NCBI GenBank assembly: GCA_019454045.1
Contig: SKCR01047759.1
Span: 46,335 to 110,334 of the forward strand
DNA from: Zanthoxylum bungeanum
Lineage: Eukaryota; Streptophyta; Magnoliopsida; Sapindales; Rutaceae
Direction: 5' to 3'
DNA length: 64,000 nt
In this document: positions 55,429 to 64,000 of the stretch, piece by piece
How the letters are laid out: every line of letters begins with the position of its first letter
Numbering within the stretch: the stretch's first letter is position 1
Program-made: the position numbers and the translations under genes
Notes under the pieces: model-generated
What the model was told of the DNA's origin: nothing
Seen by the model: the letters and a program-made list of their open reading frames with translations, nothing else
Database searches by the model: none

Positions 55429-57367
55429 TGTTAGACATTATGTCCCATAGCGTCACTGTTTGTAAATGATATTGTATTATTGTACAAAATTAACTATGTG
55501 ATAATGAAATTGCCTTTTGCCGTTTTGTAATATTATTTACTTTGACTTATAAATGGCGAAAGTCCATATGATTAGTACCTGGACTGAGAATGATATGAGA
55601 CAGTATCAGTCCCCAAAGGTTTAATCATTAAATATCCCTAGTCGTAGTATTATCGAGACTGGACATCGATAATGCGGAATAGACTAGTATTGCGCTTGTG
55701 CACGTTGTGAGGGCACAACGGCATAGTTCTCATATATTTAAGTATTGGATACTTATGCAAGTGCGATAGGAGGTTGTGTTTTACCGATGGTACGAAAAAA
55801 CAGCTTCGCTCTGGATAGACCCCGCGGAATCCCATTGGTAGTATGTCTACGTGTCTATGGGAGGCCGCATCAGGGTAGGTGTATATGGTCTTAACCTGAG
55901 ACTTACATCGCTAGTACTTGCGACAATCGGTAAACTTTGGTTTTGGTGGTTGGGGACCTTAACCGGTTCTGTGTACACCTCTTCTGGGTTTATCGAGAAT
56001 CGTAGTGTACTGGATGTGATGTCAAGATGGAAGTATCGCTTCAGACATATGGAGGTGATGATCACGCAGGGCACAGAACTAGCACTCTATAAAAGGTTGC
56101 AACCGTCGGGACAATATGACCAGGTCAGGATTGTCCGATTTAAAGAGACTAGTTGCTTGATGTCCGATATATGTTTCGTACGGGGCAGACACATCTCCAG
56201 CCCCAGGCCTAGCATGTGATCATCCGATACTGGATCGATGTACGCAATACTACGGTATACTACGCCTGATACAGATCTTATATTCCTATAAGAATATTTC
56301 TGGAGAATTGGGTAGGCATGGCGCTTTGCTAGAAGCCAACCTTGTCTTGTAAATCGGTAAAGACGTAGTACGAGGTACGTACGTGTTCGGATTATCCGAC
56401 GACCGTATTTACTGCCAAAATATCCGGAGATCTCTTGGGTCGCTTCCTAAAGATTCACCTATGATATTTGATTCGGACTTAATTAATCTTGGATTAATTG
56501 CGGAGAAACTTTTTCTTGGATAAAGTGCCTAATTTAGAGAGAGAACGATTAATTTGGAATTAATCGATAAAATATTGTATTCGATATAATAATCGAAATT
56601 CGATTTCGACGCGAAATTAAAATTAGATTTTAATTCGGGCATACGAGTTAATTTAGAATTAATTCGTTAGCGACGTAAATAATATTTCGCCAGGCGCAAT
56701 TATTTATTTAAATTCGGTTTAATTAACGTCGCGACGTAAGCTCGGTATTTCGAAAATATCGAACCCGAACGCGTGAGTGGACGTGGGCCCACTTTCATTG
56801 GGAAACGTGTGGGGCCCACATGACACTTGTCATTATATGCATTATTTAATTGATAAGGCATTGCATGGTGATAGTGTGCATTACACTCAAATGTTTTGCA
56901 TGGAGTTTGAGTGTTTGACACTCTAAGCCATTGTATGGTTTGTGTCATAGATTTATTATTAATTTAATAAAATTATGGCATAAATATAAATTGATTTTTT
57001 GGAAAAACAAATCAATTACACAAAAACTCTTTCTCTCTCAAATTTCTTCACATTGCCGTGAACTCCATGGAAGGACAAAGGAAGATTTGATCTTCTATTC
57101 TCCATTTTTACTAGCACAAGCAAGGGATCAAAAGAGGTGATAGGGAAACCATCAAAGAGCTTGGAATACAAAAGCTTGGAGCTTCAAGTCATCTTCCTCC
57201 TCTTGGCCGAATCTTCCAACACTTGGAGCTTCCACCATTTGATCATCTTCTTCATCACATAGCTTTGTAAGTATGATTCCGCCATGCTTCAAGTCTTTTA
57301 TATATATTCATTTATAGTATTTCATGAATGCTTAATCTTTCCTTGGGACATATTATAGAAACCAACA
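55429..57367 (+). mobile_element. 3' LTR of copia B
   Basis: 1939 bp, TGTTAGACATTATG to AACCAACA. It differs from the 5' LTR at, for example, TAGTTTTAT/TAGTATTAT, CGGAAAAC/CGAAAAAAC, AATTGTGG/AATTGCGG, TTGCTAG/TTACTAG and GTCTTCTT/GTCATCTT. The inverted-repeat chain is at 56481-56703. Confidence 0.95.
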
Positions 57368-57721
57368 TCAAGCTCACACAAACTAACAAATTGGATGATT
57401 TGGCAGTTAAATGTAAGTATGTAGTATACGCCTTGAACTCAAAAGCATATGTGTTCTACGTCCCAAATGAACAAAAAACATTTGTCTCACGAAATGCTAA
57501 ATTTCTAGAGAATGAATACCTTCTCAAGAAATATAGTGGGAGTAGACTTGACCTAGATGAGTACAGGAAGAACAAACTAACATAGAACTAAACCCCAGGC
57601 CCCTCAAAAGGGCAGTGATGGAACAACTACAAGGTTATTAACTCAGAAGGTCTGGTAGGGAAAGACATGAGCCTGAAAGATATGGTTTCTATATTGATGA
57701 GGAACATGATCAGGTCATTGA
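57368..57721 (+). pseudogene. Copia A copy 2 integrase-RT linker
   Basis: Continues copia A after copia B: QTNKLDDLAVKCKYVVYALN, FVSRNAKFLENEYLLKKYSG, then a stop, as at 34480-34760. It ends in GTCATTGA where copia C inserted (duplicated ATTGA) and resumes at 62288. Confidence 0.85.
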
Positions 57722-59801
57722 TGTTAGGTTTATATCTAGGTCCCAAGATCAAACAAGCAATGAAAAACATGTGTGTATACATCAACGGAGGTAGCGGAAT
57801 ACTCACATCGATCGGTTGAGACGAACGGCAACAAACGAAGTTGATTTTTCCCTTGCAACAAAAACGCAACTGCAGTTCACTGCCCACAAAATCAGATTTT
57901 TGAGTTGAGAAATGGAGCTCCAAGCTTCATCGAATGGTTCCCGGCTCATGGGTGAACTTCCCTACCACCTTCGCAAGTCTCTCGGAGTGCTAGCTCTTCT
58001 TGATTTTGCCACAAAATCAAGCACATTGCTTCCCAAACTCACGCCCAAAATGAAGAAACCAGTGAGCATTTTTACTGCCCATTTGGGCGTGAATGATGAT
58101 GGAGAAAGAGAGGAGGGAAAGTGTGTATTGGTTGGTGAAACCTTTTCCAAAAAGGTTTATATATTTTTACCATAAAAAATATAAAGTATTTACCAAATAA
58201 AAAGCCAAATAATTAAATGGTAAATGCTCCCACCAACTTACACTATTTCAACCACACACATCAACTATTCATTTCACTTTAATAAAGTGATGTGTGTCTT
58301 TCAATCAATCAATCACATCAATCAATCACATCACTCAAAGTGACATTTGATTTGACGATTGATGTGACGAATGATTTGACGCTTGATGTGACTTGCGTTG
58401 CCGCACTCGAATTCGAAATACGAATGCGCTCGCAATCACACTCGGGCTCGGGTTCGCTAATTCCCAATTAGCGAGTTTTCCGTTGGGTCGTAGATAAATG
58501 ATTACGCCTAGCGAATTCACTATTCACGTCGCTAACGAATTAATTCTAATTTAATTCGTTCGCCCGAATTAAAATCTAATTTTAATTCCGCGTCGAAATC
58601 TAATTTCGTTTAATATATCGAATATATTAATTTACCGATTAATTCCAAATTAATCATTCTCTCTCTTTAGACGATATTTTATCCTAGATAAAATATCTCC
58701 GTAATTAATCCTAGATTAATTTTCTCTCTCATCAATTAATCCCAGATTAATAAATGTGCGAGTCATGCGTCATCGGTGGATCACTGGGAAGCGACCCATG
58801 AGATCCCCGGATATGTTGGCAGTAAATACGGTCGTCGGAGTATCCGAATCACGTACGTACCAAGTACTACGTTCTACCGATTTACGAGACAAGGTTGGCT
58901 TCTAGCAAAGCACCAAGTCTACCTAATTCTCCGGTCATATTCATCTAAGAATATTTAAGATCTATATCAAGCGTAGTATACCAAGTATTATGTATATCGG
59001 CCCAGTATCAGATAGTCACGTGCTAAGGCTGGGGTTGGATAAGTGTCTGCCCCGTCCGAAGCACATGTCGGATGTGTGGTAACTAGTCTCTATAATCGGA
59101 TATACATGACCTTGTCATAATATCCCGATGGCCGGCCAGCACTTAAGAGCACTAATACCGTATCCTGCGTGACATCATCTCCACTATGACTGGAGTGATA
59201 CTTCCGTCTTGACATCACACCCAATACTCTACGATTCTCAATATACCCAGCATTGGCGTACACAGAACCGGTTAGAGTCCTAGACGACCTCAACTAAAGT
59301 ATATTGATTGTCGTAAGCATTAGCGGTGCAAGTCTCAGTTTAATACCATACACACCTACCCTGATGTCGGACTCCCATAGACACATAGTCATAATACCAA
59401 TGGGATTCCGAAGGGTCTATCCAGAGCAAAGCTGTTTCCCGTACCATCGGTGAAACACAACCTCCTATCGCACTTGCATGAGTATCCAATACCCAAATAT
59501 ATGAGAACTATGTTGTTGTGCCCTCACAACGCGCACAAGTGCAATACTAGCCTATTCCGCATTATCGATGTCCAGTCTCGATAATACTACGACTATGGAT
59601 ATTTAATGATTAATCCTTCGTGGACTGATACTGTCTCATATCATCTCAATCCAGGAACTAATCATATGGACCTCTCTTCATTTATATCTAAGGTGATCTA
59701 ATCACAATGATGAGAGTGCAATTTCCTTGTCACATAGTTAATTTGTACAACAACACTATGATCTGTACAAATAGTGACGCTATGGGTCATATTATCCAAC
59801 A
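57722..59801 (-). mobile_element. 3' LTR of copia C
   Basis: 2080 bp; on the minus strand TGTTGGATAATATGACCC to CCTAGATATAAACCTAACA. The inverted-repeat chain lies at 58454-58753 (e.g. CGCTAATT CCC AATTAGCG, GATATTTTATC CTA GATAAAATATC). Related LTRs are at 17327-19072 and from 62985. Confidence 0.9.
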
Positions 59802-61767
59802 ATCTCCCACTTGGCACATAGCCAGTCACTCAAGTGTCCCCACCCGAACTATGTACGGTTCACTCAAATTTGCTGAGGAAAGGTTTTCGTCAGCGGATTT
59901 GCATGATTATCGTCTGACACGATTTATACGATCATCACATCGCCACGATGTATGATCCGAACGAATCAGATGAATATAAAAGTATATATCTGGATCGTCG
60001 ATGAGACCTTCAATTCTTTAGACTGTGCTGACGCCCAGCTCAGCGGCTAACAGAATTATATCTAATCTAATTAGATTTATTTTCGATCCAAATGGCTTCT
60101 ATTGCTGCCTCAGCTGTAACAATAATCCGCATTTGTTGTTTATTCGGCAACAGTATCTTGCTCGGAAGATTTCCAGCTCAATGTTCCGTTATTCAAACTT
60201 TATAGTACCGCAGTATTTAACTGTTTGGAAACTTGCGGCAGTGATCCCAGTCACTTCAAGTTCTCCTTCTCCATAGCTTAAGACAACATCTTTAGTTCTC
60301 TGAGATACTAACAGATGTTCTTAACTTCAATCCAATGACTATCACTTGGATTGTCCTGATTGTGACTCCATATGCTCAAAGCATATGAGACACCATATCA
60401 AGTACATTTTAAATGTACAATTTCCCAGAGAGTGTTAACAACTCCAAATCTATCCCAGTAGATCTTTATTCCTTGAATAAAGATTGTTACTCCCCAGAAT
60501 TCTACGGAGAATTCTATGAAAGCCAAGCTTCACCAATTGCTTTATGGGAATTTCATTATCAGTGCTCTCCCACTAACCTCCTTATATACACAAGAATCAT
60601 TTCATTTTGAGTCAAATCATAAACCATTATGATTATTTCAAAACGGCAGTTCCAAGAACCTAATGCTTGCATCAATCCAAACATGGATAGAATAACCCGT
60701 AAACCTTGTTTGTCGGTTATACAAAATCGTCAGGATGTTGTAAGCATCCTCCAAACGGTTTCCTTTTCAGGAAAGCGATTTTGATCTTTAACTGACACAT
60801 TTCATAAATGAAATATGCAGTATCTCAGCAAGCATTATCCAAATGGATTTACCATGGCAACAGGTAAAAGGTTGAACCGTAATCAACACAATGTTGATAA
60901 CGATACCTTTTCGTCACAAGCCTAGCTTTGTACGTTGGTATGTTGCCATCCATGTATGTCTTCCTTGAAGACGATTACAGTACCAATAGGCATAATGCCT
61001 TGCGGTACATCAACTAGTATCCAAACATAGTTGTTATACATGGAATCCATTTCAGACTCATGGCACTTTGCCATAATAGGGAGTCGATACCTTGTATCAC
61101 TTTCTTAAAAAGTAGTCGGTTGATATACCTCCATAAGATTGACATCTTTATGAGGTGAGATCAGAAACCCATACCCCAGGTTGTTTTCTGATTCTCTCCG
61201 ATCTACGCGGTTCTTGTGTATTCGTAGATTAATGGTAGATTCATCCTTGATGAACTATTTATGTTCCATTACGGAATTCGTGCCTTGAACAGTATTACCG
61301 TATTTTCATCGAGTTTTACTGTCCTCCCACTTACCACTACATATCGGTATTCCTTTTAGGAAAACCGCATGGCGAGCAACAATCACATTGTTCTCTTGTG
61401 AGATTTATAAGTACTATACTTATGGTTTCCCTTAGGATAACCTATAATTGGCACTTATCCAATTTGGGTTCTAATTTGGTATCATCCAAACGTTATGCCC
61501 GGCATACCCAAATTATTAGGAATGAGAAACCCTGTTTATTTCCTGTTCATATCCTATATGATATCTGTCAAACAGATTATATGGAACCTTATTCTAAATA
61601 AGTTTTGCACTGTTAATACATATCCTGTTGAAGGAAATGATAGCTCAGAGCGACTCGTGATAAACCTTATCATGTCCAACAAAATTCGGTTTCGTTCGGA
61701 CACACCGTCTAACTGACGTGTCTCGGGAGGAGTCCTCATCTGAAAGAATACTATACTCTTTCAAATT
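59802..61767 (-). pseudogene. Copia C pol remnant
   Basis: The polypurine tract (rc of ATCTCCCACTTGGC) at 59802-59815. Beyond it, on the minus strand, the DNA parallels copia B backwards from the RNase H end (AAATCCGCTGACGAAAACC near 59880-59900) through RNase H and RT to integrase, where TPPETRQLDGVSERNRILLD and MIRFITSRSELSF (61739-61554) keep the Glu-containing motif in altered form. It is far more decayed than copia B: no long open frame remains. Confidence 0.75.
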
Positions 61768-62287
61768 AATCCCAGATTAATAAAGTTTATTGATTGTCGT
61801 AAGCATTAGCGGTGCAAGTCTCAGTTTAAGACCATACACACCTACCCTGATGTCGGACTCCCATAGACACATAGTCATAATACCGATGGGATTCGAAGGG
61901 TCTATCCAGAGCGAAGCTGTTTCCGTACCACGCGGTGAAACACAACCTCCTATCGCACTTGCATGAGTATCCAATACCCAAATATATGAGAACTATGATG
62001 TTGTGCCCTCACAACGCGCACAAGTGCAATACTAGCCTATTCCGCATTATCGATGTCCAGTCTCGATAATACTACGACTAGGGATATTTAATGATTAATC
62101 CTTCGTGGACTGATACTGTCTCATATCATCTCAATCCAGGAACTAATCATATGGACCTCTCTTCATTATATATCTAAGGTGATCTAATCACAATGATGAG
62201 AGTGCAATTTCCTTGTCACATAGTTAATTTGTACAACAACACTATGATCTGTACAAATAGTGACGCTATGGGTCATATTATCCAACA
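61768..62287 (-). mobile_element. Copia C 5' LTR, first ~520 bp
   Basis: Matches 59285-59801 at about 95-97% by eye, and ends TATTATCCAACA (rc of the LTR start). Its inner border at AATTAATCCCAGATTAATAA joins integrase DNA; the same text occurs at the inverted-repeat chain (58735-58752), so the deletion endpoint lies in that chain. Confidence 0.85.
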
Positions 62288-62984
62288 ATTGATAATGACG
62301 ATCCCATCAGTTATGAAGAAGTAATGCGTGACATTGATTCAGTCAAGTAGCTTGAGGCCATGAAATACGAAATAGACTCTACGTATCATAATCAAGTCTG
62401 GGACTTGGTAGATGCACCTGAAGGGATAAAACCCATATGCTACAAGTGGATTTACCAGCGTAAAAAGATGCAGAAGGCAACATCCAAACCTATAAGGCTA
62501 GGTTGGTGGTGAAAGGTTATAGACAAATCCAAGGAATTGACTATGACGAAACCTTCTCGCCTGTTGCAATGATAAAGTCCATTCGAATTTTACTTGCACT
62601 AGCTGCACACTTTGATTATGAGATTTGGCAGATGGATGTCAAAATAATTTTCCTTAATGGGAACCTCTTAGAGGAAGTCTATATGACACAAGCTTAAACG
62701 ATTCATTTATGGACTCAAGCAAGCCTCAAGAAGTTTGAATATACGATTTGATGAGACAATCAAAGAATTTGACTTCATCAAAAATGTAGACGAGCCTTGT
62801 GTTTACAGGAAAAGTAGTACGAGCCTTGTGTTGTATTATATGTTGATGACATATTAATCATCGGGAATGATATTCCCATGATGCAAGCCACCAAGCAATG
62901 GTTATCTCAAATTTCTCCATGAAAGATTTGGGAGAAGCAGCCTATATCCTTGGCATTAAGATCTACTGTAATAGATCTAAGAGG
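62288..62984 (+). pseudogene. Copia A copy 2 RT pseudogene
   Basis: Continues from 57721: [40 protein letters not shown] and [20 protein letters not shown] to the same TAA as copy 1 (after MTQA, 62695). The same ~45-bp deletion after this point is present, then a YVDD-coding stretch in another frame (near 62835-62850) and MKDLGEAAYILGIKIYCNRS. It is cut at AAGAGG by the next LTR; RNase H is outside the window or lost. Confidence 0.85.
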
Positions 62985-64000
62985 TGTTGAGTTTCTAATA
63001 TAGGTCCCAAGAATCATGAAATCAAGCATAAAAAACGCATGAATACACAAAGGAGTAAGGCGGAATACATACTCACATTGATGGGTTTGAGATGCGAAGA
63101 AGAACAATAGCCTTCTAGCTTCAAAAACTCGCGGCAGTGGCCTCCTAGAACTGCAGGGACTGCACGTTTTTGGGCTGTGGTGGCTCCTCCAAAATCGGCC
63201 ATTGAAGACCTCCATCGAAGCTCCAAGCTTCAAGCTCTTCCATGCTCACAAATTCGTTTCCCTATCACCTATGTATAACCCAAGGTGTGTGCTAGCACCA
63301 CATCTTCTTCCTTGCTTCTCATTGATTCGGTCACAACCAGAAATTTTGGAGAAGAAACGGTTCCAAACCGTGAAGAAGAGGAAGAAGAAAAGAGAGGGAA
63401 AAGGAGATGCGTGAATGAGGAGAGAGAGAGGGAAAAGAAAAAAGTGTATTTGGTTTTTTATATTTCCAAAATAAAATCATTTGCCAAATTATTTTTCAAT
63501 TTCCATTTACCAAAAAGTCAAAAAGCAAAACAATAATTGCTTTTCAACTACCATATCAATCACTCAAATCAAGTGACAACTTGTCACATCACTCAAAGTG
63601 ACATTTGATTTGACGCTTGATGTGACTAGCGATTTGACGCTCGATTTGACTTGCGTGCCGCACTCGAATTCGAAATGCGAATGCACTCGTAAATAATCCC
63701 GGGCTCGGGTTAGCTAATTCCAAATTAACGAATTTTCCGTCGCGTCATAATTAAATGATTACGCCCAGCGAAATCAATATTCACATCGCTAACGAATTAA
63801 TTCTAAATTAATTCGTTCGCCCGAATTAAAATCTAATTTTAATTCCGCGTCGAAATCCAATTTTTAATAATATATCAAATATATTATTTTATCGATTAAT
63901 TCCAATTAATCGTTCTCTCTCTTTAATTAATATTTTATCCCAGATAAAATATCTCCGCAATTAATCCCAGATTAATTTTCTCTCTCTTCTAATTAATCCC
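62985..64000 (-). mobile_element. Copia C-type LTR (F), partial at window end
   Basis: TGTTGAGTTTCTAATATAGG is the reversed end of a C-type LTR (compare TGTTAGGTTTATATCTAGG at 57722), preceded by AGAGG, which would be the duplication. The inverted-repeat chain starts near 63710 and is still running at 64000. It is the third insertion into copia A copy 2. Confidence 0.8.

Larger units (their letters stand above)
47010..57367 (+). mobile_element. Copia element B, full length (TSD TCAAG)
   Basis: A 10358-bp element with two LTRs, primer site, ~2.5-kb leader, gag-pol and polypurine tract. It is flanked by TCAAG at 47005-47009 and 57368-57372; without it the copia A copy 2 text joins as in copy 1 (34460-34480). 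Roughly eight to ten substitutions and a few 1-base indels separate the ~1.94-kb LTRs, so this is the youngest insertion here. The coding region nevertheless has at least six frame disruptions. Confidence 0.95.
57722..62287 (-). mobile_element. Copia element C, deletion derivative (TSD ATTGA)
   Basis: 4566 bp flanked by ATTGA at 57717-57721 and 62288-62292. On the minus strand: a 5' LTR reduced to its first ~520 bp, then a pol remnant from mid-integrase to RNase H, polypurine tract, complete 3' LTR. The deletion took the rest of the 5' LTR, primer site, leader, gag, protease and early integrase. Both insertion ends are precise, so the deletion came after insertion or the element moved in reduced form. 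Confidence 0.9.

Noticed and set aside
57912..58175. 87-aa frame in the copia C LTR
   Set aside because: It sits in U5 of an LTR and is not kept in the related LTRs at 17327 or 62985.
1..64000. Any host single-copy gene
   Set aside because: I looked for exon-like coding blocks outside the elements (notably 1-1157, 3772-3970, 7811-8230 and 30781-31689) and found none with a recognisable protein.

Overview
This window is nuclear DNA of a flowering plant, most likely dicot heterochromatin. Nearly every stretch longer than a few hundred bases that I can recognise belongs to an LTR retrotransposon. I see no intact host gene, rRNA, functional tRNA gene or CRISPR array. The organism call rests on three things: Ty1/copia polyproteins of plant type; Ty3/gypsy elements of the Tat/Ogre type (tRNA-Arg-like primer site TGGCGACTCCACTGGGGA, LTRs of 2.5-3.6 kb beginning TGTAGG and ending CCTACA, tandem repeats before the 3' LTR); and one tRNA-derived SINE. 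All coding regions are broken by stops or frameshifts. Element names used below (G1, G2, G3, P, S1, copia A-F) are mine.

Layout. 1-3.97 kb: degenerate copia D on the + strand (gag, protease remnant, integrase). 3.97-6.56 kb: a complete LTR of copia E (- strand) next to a Tat-type RT/RNase H relic (6.56-7.81 kb, -). 8.47-12.15 kb: 3' LTR of gypsy G1 (-), interrupted by solo LTR S1 (8781-10612, target-site duplication CATAC). 12.19-13.64 kb: a copia A LTR. 13.64-17.23 kb: 3' LTR of gypsy G2 (-), then its polypurine tract, then a copia C-type LTR (17.33-19.07 kb) and the antisense tandem array of the G family. 19606-28259: gypsy element P (+) with both LTRs and duplication GTGGG, inserted into that antisense array. 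28.39-30.65 kb: another G-type LTR fragment ending at a SINE (about 30.65-30.78 kb).

30.78-36.5 kb: an unassigned stretch, a gypsy-like leader, then copia A copy 1 (+) from leader to the start of its 3' LTR. 36.5-45.04 kb: rearranged gypsy DNA, namely a P-type LTR end with the same GTGGG/array junction seen at 28.26 kb, a duplicated internal segment, and G3 (-) with 3' LTR, polypurine tract, array, integrase tail, gag, leader, PBS and a truncated 5' LTR. 45.04-62.98 kb: copia A copy 2 (+), split by copia B (47010-57367, TSD TCAAG, LTRs almost identical, the youngest insertion) and by copia C (57722-62287, -, TSD ATTGA). 62985-64000: the start of another C-type LTR (-) running off the window.

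How it works together: the retained genes are gag, protease, integrase, reverse transcriptase and RNase H, but none is intact, so any recent movement (copia B, for example) probably relied on proteins from elsewhere. The most unusual signal is a chain of consecutive short inverted repeats, nearly all with a 3-base loop, in the LTRs of the copia B and C families. The format survives where the arm sequences have changed. Next in interest are a 92-bp module conserved in gypsy LTRs that can fold, a second primer-site-like motif inside the gypsy LTR end, and tandem arrays inside the gypsy elements that look like satellite DNA forming.
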